The translations under genes were made by a program, and so were the position numbers. Source: Candidatus Aminicenantota bacterium (GTDB taxonomy: Bacteria > Acidobacteriota > Aminicenantia > Aminicenantales > Aminicenantaceae). From it: a DNA stretch of 64,000 bases. This document shows, piece after piece, positions 44,867 to 54,409 of this stretch (position 1 is the first letter of the stretch; the number at the start of each line of letters is the position of its first letter). The DNA lies in the NCBI GenBank assembly GCA_011049545.1, contig DRHQ01000064.1:1-64000 (forward strand), in the 5' to 3' direction. The notes below the pieces were generated by a model. The model was given only the letters and a program-made list of their open reading frames with translations, did not search any database and was not told the DNA's origin.

Positions 44867-47623
44867 TCATGTTCTCCACATCAAATCCATCAATTGTTCA
44901 AGACCTCCAACAACATCCCTTCTCAGGTTGATGCGCAGGACTCTCCGACCCCTTTGTTTAAGGGCCTGATAATCCCCCATAGATTGAGCGTTTATCAGTT
45001 TGCCAAAAGAAAAGCCTGTCTCAGGAACAGGGAGATCTGACTCCGGCTCATCTACGAGCTGGAGAAAAAGGCCGTTGTTCGGTCCTCCCTTATGAAGCTG
45101 CCCGGTGGAATGTAAAAACCGCGGTCCATAGCCTAAAGTCGTTGCCAGTCGTGTACGGTTTAAAAGCGCATTTCTGACTTTCTGCAGGGCTGATGTTACC
45201 TCCTTCCGGGGATTAAGGTAGGCTTGAAGGGCGATGTAGTCTCCTGGCTTTGCTTTAAGGAGCCACTTTTTAAGCGCATCAGCCAATCCCTCAGGCTCTT
45301 CAACGGAGAATGTTTCGACTTCTTTATTTTTCTGTTTTTCAGCTTCATCTTCCTCCATCATTTTTTGAGTAAACTCTTTAGCCAGCTGAACATCAGGCTG
45401 ATTAAAAGGATGTATCCCGATAACTGCTCCTGTAGCTGCGACTGCAATTTCCCAGCGGAAGATCTCCTGCCCCAAATCTGTTTTCTCTTCCAGAGTTATT
45501 CTTATGGTGGGGTGGCCAGCTGTCTCAAGGTCCTTTAGCCGTTCTTCCAGTTCTCTGTCTTGATCTCCTTCAAGGTTCAGCCCGACAAAAATCCGGTCTT
45601 TATCGTAAGCATGAATGGTTGCTTTAGGCTCATTCACGACAGGAACTAAGCCCTTCCCGTCTTTTCCTGTACTCTCTGCAACAAGCTGCTCTATCCAGTC
45701 AGGGAAACTGCTGAGCGAGGATGAAGTCAGAAAGGTTAGTTTATCACGGGTTTCTGATAGCTCACCGAGGGCTGCACCCAGGATTAAGCCTGAGGCTTTA
45801 TCTTCTGGCAAACAAAAGGCATTATTCTCTAAAGCAACCCAGGCTCTGTCGAGCAACTTATGAGTATCCAGACCGATAAGGGCTGCTGGAACTAGCCCAA
45901 AGACCGAGAGTGCAGAATACCGTCCCCCAACATCAGGTGGAGCTTCAAATACCTGACGAAAACTCCTCTTCTGAGCCAGATTCATAAGAGGTGTACCAGG
46001 ATCAGTGATAGCCACAAAATAGCGCCCTGGATGGTCATACACTTTACTCGCCTCATTCCAGAAATGACGAAAGAGGGAGAGAGTTTCAAGAGTAGTTCCG
46101 GATTTACTGGAGACGAGAAAAAGAGTTTTCTGGAGATCTATCTTATCCTGCATAGAACGGACAGCCTCAGGGTGAGTGCTGTCGAGAACGATGAGTCCAG
46201 GATAATCTTTTTTGTATCCAAATGTCTTCTGGAAAACCTCAGGAGCAAGGCTCGAGCCTCCCATACCCAGCAAGAGTATATGGATTATTCCTTCTTGCTT
46301 CACTTCCTGGACGAATTTATCAATATCCTCAAGCTTCTCATGCATGATTTCAGGGAGGATAAGCCAGCCTAACCGGTCCTTGATTTCAGGAACAGGCTCG
46401 GAAAACCAGAGAGTAGGATCCTTAGCCCAGAGCCTTCGAGTAAAATTCATCTTCTTCCAGGACTTTAGCCGCTCTCCAAGGCGAGATTGATCTCTTCCTA
46501 GTTCTAGAACTTGTCGAGCCCTCTTACCATGAATAATTTCATGGCGTTTCTCTTCCAGCGCATCCAATAATGAGTCAAAAGAATTTGAGAAGGCTGCAGC
46601 ACCATCCTCCTGCAGTTTTTCAGTAATAGACTTGAGGTCCACTCCAAGCTCCGCTAAACGGGTGATGGATGCTTCAGCTTCCGATAACCTTGCCTCAATC
46701 GTGGGATTCACCTTCCCATGGTCACGGAAGACGTTTAGAGTAGAAGGAGGCATGGTGTTGACTGTATTTGGCCCTATAAGCCCTTCAACATAAAGCACAT
46801 CTGAATAGACAGGATTCTTTGTTCCCGTGCTTGCCCAGAGCGGGCGTTGAACTCTAGCTCCATTGCGCGTCAAACGTTCCCAGGTTTGACCACTGAATAG
46901 TTCCTTGAAACGTTTGTAAATCATTTTGGCAGTGGCTATCGCAATCTTTCCTCTGAGTTCCAGGGCCTGGGGAGAGCTTGTGGCTTCCAGAGCTTTATCC
47001 ACAGCTGTATCCACGCGGCTGACGAAGAATGATGCGACAGAAGCCACTTTGCTGGGGTTCAAACACTTCTTCACGCCTCTTAAATATGCCTGGGCAACAG
47101 CCTCATAATGGGCTAAAGAAAACATAAGGGTTATGTTTACATTAATTCCATCTGCGATAAGTACTTCTACGGCAGGGATTCCTTCCGGTGTAGCGGGAAC
47201 TTTAATCATTAGATTAGGTCTATTCACTTCCTTCCAGAAGCGGCGAGCTTCGGCAACGCTTCCTTCTGTGTCGTGGGCAAGACCGGGAGACAACTCTAAA
47301 GATATAAATCCGTCCGCCCCACCGGTTTCTTCATAAACACCTCTAAAAATATCGGCTGCCTTCTGGATATCTTCTATTGCCAGCTTTTCATAGAGATTTC
47401 GGGCATCTAAGTGAGGATTGTCTTTAAGAAGATTATTCAAGGTTTCATCATAATCAGAGCTCCCGGCGATGGCTTTTTGGAATATGGTGGGATTGCTGGT
47501 AACACCCCGTAATCCATCCTCATTTATTAAATGCTCAAGCTCCCCACCAGTGATTAAACTCCGGCGGATATAGTCAAGCCAAACAGACTGGCCGTATTGC
47601 TGTAAATCCGTTAATGGATTCAT
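44867..47623 (-). CDS. Bifunctional transaldolase/glucose-6-phosphate isomerase
   Basis: This is a 918-residue fusion. Residues 1-370 are a transaldolase (QQYGQSVWLDYIRRSLI, GVTSNPTIFQKAI, and the Schiff-base Lys in NLMIKVPATPEGIPA). Residues 385 onward are a phosphoglucose isomerase (LLLGMGGSSLAPEVFQ, LVSSKSGTTLETLSLFRHFW and GGRYSALSVFGLVPAALIG). The Tal-Pgi fusion joins the non-oxidative end of the pentose phosphate pathway to glycolysis, returning fructose-6-phosphate to glucose-6-phosphate for the adjacent zwf. The C-terminal half is longer than a minimal Pgi and includes a Gly-rich HKGGPNNGLFLQL end. Confidence 0.93.
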   Translation of the reverse strand: MNPLTDLQQYGQSVWLDYIRRSLITGGELEHLINEDGLRGVTSNPTIFQKAIAGSSDYDETLNNLLKDNPHLDARNLYEKLAIEDIQKAADIFRGVYEETGGADGFISLELSPGLAHDTEGSVAEARRFWKEVNRPNLMIKVPATPEGIPAVEVLIADGINVNITLMFSLAHYEAVAQAYLRGVKKCLNPSKVASVASFFVSRVDTAVDKALEATSSPQALELRGKIAIATAKMIYKRFKELFSGQTWERLTRNGARVQRPLWASTGTKNPVYSDVLYVEGLIGPNTVNTMPPSTLNVFRDHGKVNPTIEARLSEAEASITRLAELGVDLKSITEKLQEDGAAAFSNSFDSLLDALEEKRHEIIHGKRARQVLELGRDQSRLGERLKSWKKMNFTRRLWAKDPTLWFSEPVPEIKDRLGWLILPEIMHEKLEDIDKFVQEVKQEGIIHILLLGMGGSSLAPEVFQKTFGYKKDYPGLIVLDSTHPEAVRSMQDKIDLQKTLFLVSSKSGTTLETLSLFRHFWNEASKVYDHPGRYFVAITDPGTPLMNLAQKRSFRQVFEAPPDVGGRYSALSVFGLVPAALIGLDTHKLLDRAWVALENNAFCLPEDKASGLILGAALGELSETRDKLTFLTSSSLSSFPDWIEQLVAESTGKDGKGLVPVVNEPKATIHAYDKDRIFVGLNLEGDQDRELEERLKDLETAGHPTIRITLEEKTDLGQEIFRWEIAVAATGAVIGIHPFNQPDVQLAKEFTQKMMEEDEAEKQKNKEVETFSVEEPEGLADALKKWLLKAKPGDYIALQAYLNPRKEVTSALQKVRNALLNRTRLATTLGYGPRFLHSTGQLHKGGPNNGLFLQLVDEPESDLPVPETGFSFGKLINAQSMGDYQALKQRGRRVLRINLRRDVVGGLEQLMDLMWRT

Positions 47624-47735
47624 ATTTTCCTTCCTTAATTATTTCAAATGTTTATTATTGCTATTATTCCGCCATTCCTCTTTCGGAAGAACTCTTTTAA
47701 AGAAAATATCCTGAACTATAACTAACCTGATTTAT

Positions 47736-48713
47736 TCATACAGTTCTTTTCAGGTGATCCTGAGCTAAAGCTGCTGCCCCCACAATCCCGGCTTCATTTC
47801 CCAGCGCAGCTCTAACAACCTTCAAGTTCTGGGCCGCTACTTTCAGTGCTTTTTTTTTAATAAAAGGTTCTGCAGTCTTTATCAGCTCTGGAAGGCCATC
47901 AATCACCCCTCCTCCAACAACAAGCAAACAGGGATTAAAAGCATTCACTATGCTTACTAGACCTGCTGAGAGAAACTGAGCTGTTTCCTTGACCAATTGA
48001 GAAGATAAAACGTCTCCATCATGATAGGCCTGACTAACCAGGACTGCAGTTATTTTTTCTACTCCTCCAGCCAGGGAAATTAAAGCCTTCCCTGCTTCAG
48101 GGTTAGCCTGAACGGCTTCTTGGGCACGCTCGGCTATCGCCCAACCACCGGCATAAGCTTCTAAACAGCCCTTGTTTGGACAGCTGCAATTTCGTCCGTC
48201 AACGATAAGGGTTGTATGTCCAATTTCTCCGGCAGTGTTGCTACATCCCTCGAGCATACGTCCGCCACTAACAACACCACCGCCAATTCCTGTGCCTACA
48301 AAAATAACGACAAAATCATCAACTCCTTTTCCTGCGCCAAAGTGCCATTCTCCCCAGGAAGCAGCGCGGACATCGTTAGTGACAACCACAGGAAGCTTTA
48401 GCTTTTCCTCAAGCATTGCCCGCAGCGGAACATTCTGCCATCCAAGGTTGGGAGAAGAGAGAACAACACCTGAAAGATCTATCTGAGCAGCAACTCCAAT
48501 TCCAAGGGCCTGGGCATCCTCCTTTCCCTTGTCCAAACACTCTTCCACACAGGTTACTACATCATCTATTATTCTCAATGCTCCTTTTTCAGGATTGGTG
48601 GGGTAGCGATGGGAGGATATAATCTTTCCGTTCTTATCTACAAGAGCTGTTTCCACCTTGGTCCCTCCAAGGTCCACTCCTAATGCGAGAAGTTTTTCCG
48701 TTTCTTGTTTCAT
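47736..48713 (-). CDS. ROK-family glucokinase
   Basis: The 325-residue protein has the ATP-binding LGVDLGGTKVETALVD near residue 10, and the ROK zinc motif in GHTTLIVDGRNCSCPNKGCLEAYAGG. The catalytic Asp lies in VVTNDVRAASWGE. ROK kinases with this pattern are usually glucokinases; here it would feed zwf and the tal-pgi fusion. It is 112 bases upstream of tal-pgi and follows rpe by 79 bases, so it belongs to the pentose phosphate run. Confidence 0.88.
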   Translation of the reverse strand: MKQETEKLLALGVDLGGTKVETALVDKNGKIISSHRYPTNPEKGALRIIDDVVTCVEECLDKGKEDAQALGIGVAAQIDLSGVVLSSPNLGWQNVPLRAMLEEKLKLPVVVTNDVRAASWGEWHFGAGKGVDDFVVIFVGTGIGGGVVSGGRMLEGCSNTAGEIGHTTLIVDGRNCSCPNKGCLEAYAGGWAIAERAQEAVQANPEAGKALISLAGGVEKITAVLVSQAYHDGDVLSSQLVKETAQFLSAGLVSIVNAFNPCLLVVGGGVIDGLPELIKTAEPFIKKKALKVAAQNLKVVRAALGNEAGIVGAAALAQDHLKRTV

Positions 48714-48792
48714 CTTCCACTAAAAGCCCTAAATAAGATAAAAATCCTTTTAATTTCCTTAAAAGTTGACGCAAAATCTCTTTATTAAAAAC

Positions 48793-49428
48793 TCAATCAG
48801 TTTTTATTTTCTGCTCTAAAATTCTAATTCTTTCTTTTACATCATCTGAATTGATGATATAGGATCCAGAAACAAACATATTGGCTCCAGCCTCGCAGAC
48901 CTCCTCGATTGTATCTGGTTTAATTCCACCATCAACTTCTATATCCAGATCAGGCCGTAATTTTCTCAGCCTTCTTATCTTATCCGACATCTCAGGTAAA
49001 AATTTACTGCCGTAAAAACCTGGATTGACGGTCATAATAAGAACCTGATCAATGCTATCTAAATAATTCAGGATAAGGTCAGCATCTGTTTCGGGATTCA
49101 AGGCAAAGGCGATTTTCTTCCCCTTTGCCTTCACAGATTCTATTATCCTCTCTGGATTTTTTACTGATTCGAAATGAGCAATCACGGCATCAACTCTTTC
49201 CCAATTTTCATCAACCCAACTCTCTGGATCATCAATCATCAGATGAACTTCGTACAGGTATTTTTTCTCAGGCAGTCTAAAATCAAAATCAAGGGAATTA
49301 TTGGGGACAAATTTACCGTCCATTATGTCAAGCTGAAGCAACCGGGCAGAATCCTTGATTCTGAAAAAAATATCGTCCAACTCTTTTTGTGTCTTGGCTA
49401 TAACAGCAGGAATAATGATTTTTTTCAT
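48793..49428 (-). CDS. rpe: Ribulose-phosphate 3-epimerase
   Basis: Rpe interconverts ribulose-5-phosphate and xylulose-5-phosphate. The motifs are LQLDIMDGKFVPNNSLDF (metal His/Asp-type site; the normal HxDxMDGxFVP is shortened to LDIMDGKFVP), YEVHLMIDDPESWVDE, VLIMTVNPGFYGSKFLPEM, and IEVDGGIKPDTIEE. Length 211 is slightly shorter than usual. It overlaps rpiB by 4 bases (ATGA). Confidence 0.92.
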   Translation of the reverse strand: MKKIIIPAVIAKTQKELDDIFFRIKDSARLLQLDIMDGKFVPNNSLDFDFRLPEKKYLYEVHLMIDDPESWVDENWERVDAVIAHFESVKNPERIIESVKAKGKKIAFALNPETDADLILNYLDSIDQVLIMTVNPGFYGSKFLPEMSDKIRRLRKLRPDLDIEVDGGIKPDTIEEVCEAGANMFVSGSYIINSDDVKERIRILEQKIKTD

Positions 49429-49871
49429 CTTTTCATCTCATAATCTCTGATTTTTTTTATTCGCCATTTATGTCTTTTCTCTCCGCTAAACGGTGTATCC
49501 AGCCAGACATTTATAATTTTTTTTATCTTTTCCAACGGGAAGAATCGACCTCTTAACCCAAGGACATTTGTATCATTATCTATCCTTGACATTTTCGCCG
49601 AATAGGCATCATAAGCAGCAACAGCCCTTATTCCTTTTACCTTATTGGCAGCAATCGTCATTCCGGTTCCTGTTCCACATACCAGGATTCCCCTTGTATT
49701 ATTATTTTTAGCGACCTTTTCTGCAACTTTAAGAGCATAATCGGGATAATCAACTGATTTGAAAGAGTTGGTCCCCAAATCTTCGTATTCTATCTTCTTT
49801 CTTGCTAAGTATTTTTTTATTTTTTCTTTCAACCTCAACCCTGCATGATCTGAAGCAAGTATGACTCTCAT
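49425..49871 (-). CDS. rpiB: Ribose-5-phosphate isomerase B
   Basis: RpiB converts ribose-5-phosphate and ribulose-5-phosphate. The 148 residues show the LacAB/RpiB pattern: MRVILASDHAGLRLKEKIKKYL, DYPDYALKVAEKVA, RGILVCGTGTGMTIAANKVKGIRAV (Cys active site), and NVLGLRGRFF. It is the first gene of the pentose phosphate run and overlaps rpe by 4 bases. Confidence 0.94.
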   Translation of the reverse strand: MRVILASDHAGLRLKEKIKKYLARKKIEYEDLGTNSFKSVDYPDYALKVAEKVAKNNNTRGILVCGTGTGMTIAANKVKGIRAVAAYDAYSAKMSRIDNDTNVLGLRGRFFPLEKIKKIINVWLDTPFSGEKRHKWRIKKIRDYEMKR

Positions 49872-49984
49872 TCAATCATCCTCTTTTTCTTTTCATGAAA
49901 TTAATCCTCTGGGATTAGATACCAGCGTTTGACATTTCCTTTATTCCCAATATAAAAAAATGAAAACGTTTCTTTTCCTTTTTA

Positions 49985-51301
49985 TCAATCTTCTCTGTGT
50001 GATATCAGGTCAACAAGTAAAGCCGCAGTCCAAGAAAAATTATCCGCTCCGAGTCCTTCTCCTGTTAAAGGATTATAATACTCGTAAAATCCGTGCTCTG
50101 TGATTAGATCTATTATGGATTTTTTCAAATTTTTGGCGTCTTCAAAAAGACCATAATTCTTCATTCCTTCGTATAGCATCCAGTTAATATTAATCCAGAC
50201 AGGACCCCTCCAGTAATTGATAGGATTAAACTGTATATCATCGACTGAAATGGAAGTGATAACAGGGTGCTCATGAGCACATTCTTCCTTACACATATGA
50301 GAGTGTTTCATCCAGGCAGCCAGCGCTTTTGCCTGTTTTGAGCTTAAAAGGTCCGTACAGAGTGATGTCAATGAAGCTACGGTTCTCTTCTCGATTCTTT
50401 TTCTTCCAATGAGGTCATAATCGTACAGGAGAGGGTTTTCCGATGCATCAGGACAAAAATACTCAAAATAGTTTATTTTAGTTCTTTTTACCCAGGAATC
50501 TATTTCTTCGCTGTCCTGTCCAAGGATACCTGCAATCTTAATCATGGCTTGATTGGCTGCGTACAAGATGGAGTTGAAAGTGATGTCTTTTATTTTAAAA
50601 GGGATTACTTTGTATATTTTTTCTTCATCATAATTATTTTTTTTCATAACCTCAATAAGATAAAGATACCTGTCATAATCTTCATCAGTAGGCCTCTGGT
50701 CAGAACTTACATTCTCTGTATCTACTCTTTTATATTGGGGCAGATCTTCGACTTTAATTCGGGCTAAAGGCTCATCCCATCTTAGTGAATTATCCAGTCC
50801 TGATTCCCAAGGGTGAAAAATTGTGGCCATTCCGGAATTTTCCGGATCTCTTTTCGTCAATAAATAACGGTGGAAAAGCAAAATCTTGGGAAATATTTTC
50901 TTTAAGAAGCTAATTGCCTCTTCATTGTCACTGGAATTTTTATAGACATGCAAAGCTGCCAGGGCATGGACGGGAGGCTGAGTAATGCCTGATGTTTTTA
51001 TTTCAGGAGAGTGCTCTGAAAGCTCGGTCTGCCAGTATTCAGCAGACGGGAAATATCCTTTTCCTCCCCTGAATATGATATGAGGAAGCATGCCATTTGC
51101 CCACTGGCCTTCAAACATAGAAAGTATCTCTTTTTGCGCTCTATCCTGATCATAATGAGAGTAACCGATAGAAATAAAACCAGAATCCCAGCTCCACTGA
51201 TGAGGATAAAGTTTAGGGGATGGAATAGTATATTCCTCTCTCCAATTTTTTTCTAAAATACTCTTGGCTTCGAATAAAAGTTTAAATTCCTCAGTTTTCA
51301 T
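49985..51301 (-). CDS. GH63-like glycoside hydrolase (mannosylglycerate/glucosylglycerate hydrolase type)
   Basis: The 438-residue protein has an (alpha/alpha)6-barrel pattern with YPHQWSWDSGFISIGYSHYD at its start, FHPWESGLDNSLRWDEPL with the likely catalytic Asp, and INYWRGPVWININWMLYEG, then GADNFSWTAALLVDLI. This matches GH63-like enzymes such as mannosylglycerate or glucosylglycerate hydrolases, and resembles trehalase-like folds. It has no signal peptide, so it is cytoplasmic and perhaps recycles a compatible solute. A TTG at 51316 opens the ORF, but ATG 51301 with upstream AAGGA is preferred. Confidence 0.78.
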   Translation of the reverse strand: MKTEEFKLLFEAKSILEKNWREEYTIPSPKLYPHQWSWDSGFISIGYSHYDQDRAQKEILSMFEGQWANGMLPHIIFRGGKGYFPSAEYWQTELSEHSPEIKTSGITQPPVHALAALHVYKNSSDNEEAISFLKKIFPKILLFHRYLLTKRDPENSGMATIFHPWESGLDNSLRWDEPLARIKVEDLPQYKRVDTENVSSDQRPTDEDYDRYLYLIEVMKKNNYDEEKIYKVIPFKIKDITFNSILYAANQAMIKIAGILGQDSEEIDSWVKRTKINYFEYFCPDASENPLLYDYDLIGRKRIEKRTVASLTSLCTDLLSSKQAKALAAWMKHSHMCKEECAHEHPVITSISVDDIQFNPINYWRGPVWININWMLYEGMKNYGLFEDAKNLKKSIIDLITEHGFYEYYNPLTGEGLGADNFSWTAALLVDLISHRED

Positions 51302-51415
51302 CTTTTGTTCCTTCAAGCAAATAAAATATTATAGCCTTCGCTTTAGTTAAAAACTTCTGCGAGATTCCCCAAAAAATATATAATACCTATATATAAACTA
51401 AAATAAAATCCCTGT

Positions 51416-52189
51416 CTATTCAAATCTGTATATAAAGCCCTCAAATTTGGGCACGCTGTATTTTTTTATAAGATCTCTTAAAACATTTGTAAAAGCCACC
51501 TTGCTTTTTTTCAAATTTTCTCTAAGCTCTTCAACTGGAGTCGGTTCTTTTTTTACTCCATTTGCATAATCCACTCCAAACCCGAGCAGCGCATAGGGAA
51601 TTTCAAGCTCTCCGGCTAGAACAATCTCGGGTCCTGCTGTCTGGCTGACAAAAGAGGCATAATTTCGAAGCATTTTAATCTCGGATTTTGTATTGAATCT
51701 TGGTCCGTTAGCATGAGCATAAACAACGTTGGTAAGAGGATCTCCGGCCGCAGCGATTATCTGTTGTCGCAATTCTTCGGAAAAAGGCATGTCAAAAATG
51801 TAATGGCCTCTTGATTTATCTCCTCTCTTTTCGTATATCGTACAGGCCTCTCCATCGGGAAACCGATTATCCGGAAAATACAGATCGTCGAAAACAGCCA
51901 GCTTGGCAAGAGGAATGCTGGGATCTAATACTCCGCATACAGTTGTGGCGACTATTGCTTTCGTTCTCAATTCTTTTAAGGCTGTCAGGTTTGCCCGATA
52001 ATTGATCATGTTAGGCAAGATACTGTGACCTTTACCGTGCCTGGCAATAAAGACTACTTTTTTTCCCTCTACGGCTCCTTTCCTGATCGATGCGTCTCCA
52101 TATCTTGTTTCTATTCTTAAATCTTCTTCCTCCTCCAAACCAGGGAAATCATAAAATCCAGTCCCTGATATGATGGCCAGATCAATCAT
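51416..52189 (-). CDS. MTAP/PNP-family purine nucleoside phosphorylase
   Basis: The 257-residue enzyme has the family start LAIISGTGFYDFPGLEEEE, the phosphate site IARHGKGHSILPNMINYRANL (as in methylthioadenosine phosphorylase RHGxxHxxxPxxINYRAN), VVYAHANGPRFNTKSEIKML and GFGVDYANG. It would split 5-methylthioadenosine, 5-methylthioinosine or another purine nucleoside by phosphorolysis. The substrate loop differs from the standard (SQTAGPEIVLAGELEIPY), so MTA specificity is not certain. GGAGGAT precedes the ATG. Confidence 0.88.
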   Translation of the reverse strand: MIDLAIISGTGFYDFPGLEEEEDLRIETRYGDASIRKGAVEGKKVVFIARHGKGHSILPNMINYRANLTALKELRTKAIVATTVCGVLDPSIPLAKLAVFDDLYFPDNRFPDGEACTIYEKRGDKSRGHYIFDMPFSEELRQQIIAAAGDPLTNVVYAHANGPRFNTKSEIKMLRNYASFVSQTAGPEIVLAGELEIPYALLGFGVDYANGVKKEPTPVEELRENLKKSKVAFTNVLRDLIKKYSVPKFEGFIYRFE

Positions 52190-52702
52190 TCATATCCTCC
52201 ATACCTTGGTAATAATCTTTACGTTAGCAGACTTCCTTATTTGGTCCGCAATCTTTACTTTCGTAGTCATTTTTACTAGAGTACAATCTTCACATTATCA
52301 GGTTTTCTTAGTTCAGTAAAAATCCTCCCCTAACTTGCAATCCTCGAATAATCAGGAATACTCCCTTATCCTGATAAGTTCTGATTTTTATTTTTTGTCC
52401 CTCAGCAACTAAGGCTATTCTACGTATAACAGAGGAAAAAATATAAGTCAAACTGCTAAGGTAAAACTGAAAATATTTCATTTTCCGTGATATTGAAGTA
52501 GCCATTCATAACTTAAGAGTATTTGGGGATGGATGAAGCGACCTTGAAAGATTCAACCTTCAAATTCCATTCTTCGAGCAAAAAAAGGGCATATTGCACT
52601 TGCTCAATAATTCGATAACACTTTACACAAAGGGTAAGGAGGAAGAAAGAGCTCCCTTAATCAGGGTTCTCTTCATCCCCTCTTAAAAACTTTATTCTAA
52701 AG
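52190..52702. other. 513-base intergenic region without a recognised gene
   Basis: The region contains one 65-residue minus-strand ORF (52308-52505) with low-complexity, non-protein-like composition and no ribosome-binding site. TTTACGTTAGCAGACTTCC and TTTACTTTCGTAGTC are weakly repeated phrases. Nothing else is seen. Confidence 0.5.
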
Positions 52703-53806
52703 TTAAATCTTAATTATTATTTTTTTCCTGTACAAAGGAAGCATTATTCCTACCCAGAGAATAATGAGAAACAGAGGAAAGAGCAAAGAACCGTTTAAAT
52801 ACCCTGCCCAGGGAGCCAGAAGGTAGTTGTAGATGTATGTTTTTAAAGGTAAAACTTCGCCCGATGCTGATACTTTAATCACACCGATCAGCTTGACCAT
52901 CAAAGAGGAACCCACATAGACTGCGATCGCATTTGTGCCCAGAACAATAAAGGGAATAGCCCACTTTTTAACCTTCATTCCTTCGATCATTCCATAGCAG
53001 AACCCCAAGAAAAGCAATGCAACTCCGGCTGTAAAAAGCACATAAGTGCTCGTCCAGAGCTGCTTGTTGATGGGAAAAAGCGGATGAAGCAGAAGCCCGC
53101 TCAGGGTGAAGAATAGACCTCCGATTAAAATGCCGATGGTTTTATAAAGAATAATTTTGGAAGACCGCAGCCAATCACCAGTCAGAGTTCCCAGCAAAGT
53201 CGTGGCAATCGCAGGTAAAGTGCTCAGAATCCCTTCGGGATCAAAACCAGGTTTGTAGAGATGGCCAGCAAGAAGGTGGCTATCGATATAGGCACAGAGA
53301 TTTCCTTCGTAAGCCAGAATTCCGGGTCCATAGCCTGGAACCGGAACCAATTTCATCACTAACCAGTAAATAGCTAAAAAAGAGAAAGAAGCCATGCACC
53401 GGCCTTTGGTGCCTGTCTTGAGGAAGAGGAGAGAAGAAAAAAGATAACAGAGAGCAATGCGCTGCAGAACACCTGGAATTCTAATATTTACAAAATTAAA
53501 GTGGGGAAAGAGAGCGAGAAAAATTCCAAGACCAAAAAGGATAACGGTTCTCTTCATGGTTTTCAAATACAATTCATTCTTCTTGATGCCTAGCTCCATT
53601 CTTTTAGATAAGGAAAGAGATATGGAGACACCGACAATAAACAAGAAAAAGGGAAAGATAAGATCTGTAGGTGTCCAACCGTGCCACTCAGCATGCCTCA
53701 GAGGAGCATAGACATGTTTCCAGCTTCCTGGATTGTTCACCAGGATCATTCCCGCAATTGTAAGGCCGCGGAAAGCATCTAAAGACGAGAGACGTCTGCT
53801 TGTCAA
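52703..53806 (-). CDS. Heparan-alpha-glucosaminide N-acetyltransferase-like membrane protein (COG4299 / DUF5009)
   Basis: The 367-residue polytopic protein starts RRLSSLDAFRGLTIAGMILVNNPGSW and continues with APLRHAEWHGWTPTDLIFPFFLFIVGVSISL, the clear signature of the NagX/HGSNAT-like family of membrane acyltransferases; the conserved His is in RHAEWHGW. It has about ten helices. The likely role is acetylation of an amino sugar in the envelope or in transport. The start is a TTG at 53806 with GAGGAG as ribosome-binding site. No amino-sugar genes are adjacent. Confidence 0.88.
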   Translation of the reverse strand: MTSRRLSSLDAFRGLTIAGMILVNNPGSWKHVYAPLRHAEWHGWTPTDLIFPFFLFIVGVSISLSLSKRMELGIKKNELYLKTMKRTVILFGLGIFLALFPHFNFVNIRIPGVLQRIALCYLFSSLLFLKTGTKGRCMASFSFLAIYWLVMKLVPVPGYGPGILAYEGNLCAYIDSHLLAGHLYKPGFDPEGILSTLPAIATTLLGTLTGDWLRSSKIILYKTIGILIGGLFFTLSGLLLHPLFPINKQLWTSTYVLFTAGVALLFLGFCYGMIEGMKVKKWAIPFIVLGTNAIAVYVGSSLMVKLIGVIKVSASGEVLPLKTYIYNYLLAPWAGYLNGSLLFPLFLIILWVGIMLPLYRKKIIIKI

Positions 53807-53926
53807 AATTCTCCTCTTGATATCAGCTATATTAAGATCACAGTCAAAATAAGCTGCTTCATTTTACATCTCCACATTTTAATTTATCGCTTTCTATATA
53901 ATAATACTAATTATGAGGCTATTTAC

Positions 53927-54298
53927 TTAGTGTTTTTTTCTCCAATCTCTCATATTTGTCAAAACAGATGCGAACAAAGCCAGCGTTAGAAACAAAACGG
54001 CAAAAATATCCACTAGTTTCTCATTCACGTCCAAACCGGTCAGAGAATCAACGAGGAATTTTGTGTAAGAAGAAGGCATATCATAATGGCCCAGTTTCGC
54101 CCTTACTTGCCAATGCCATTCTGTGCTGGGACAGAAACCAAAACCATACCATATGCCTAAAATAGTCCAGGAAAGGACTGTTAATAATACAACAACCAGG
54201 TTTGCTACTCTGGTTTTTCTCCAAATCCACCCAAAAAGGTTGAAAACGATCAAGGCAGAATGAAATACAAAAAAGAATTTATCCAAAAAAGTGTACAT
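53927..54298 (-). CDS. DUF2784-like small membrane protein
   Basis: The 123-residue protein has three hydrophobic helices and the motif GFGFCPSTEWHWQVRAKLGHYDMPSSYTKFLVDSLTGLD, which is close to the DUF2784 motif around CPLTxWE. The function is unknown. It is in the same direction as the acyltransferase-like gene, 120 bases upstream of it. Confidence 0.7.
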   Translation of the reverse strand: MYTFLDKFFFVFHSALIVFNLFGWIWRKTRVANLVVVLLTVLSWTILGIWYGFGFCPSTEWHWQVRAKLGHYDMPSSYTKFLVDSLTGLDVNEKLVDIFAVLFLTLALFASVLTNMRDWRKKH

Positions 54299-54409
54299 AT
54301 ATTATTTCCAAACGATCTTATTATGGTCAGGATTTAAGCGTAGTTTTAATTATAATCAAGCTTCAGAGCGGAATCTAACTGCCATATTCGCTTTCTCCAG
54401 TCTTTAAAG

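Noticed and set aside
52308-52505. 65-residue minus-strand ORF
   Set aside because: No ribosome-binding site, unusual composition and no recognised motif; likely chance.
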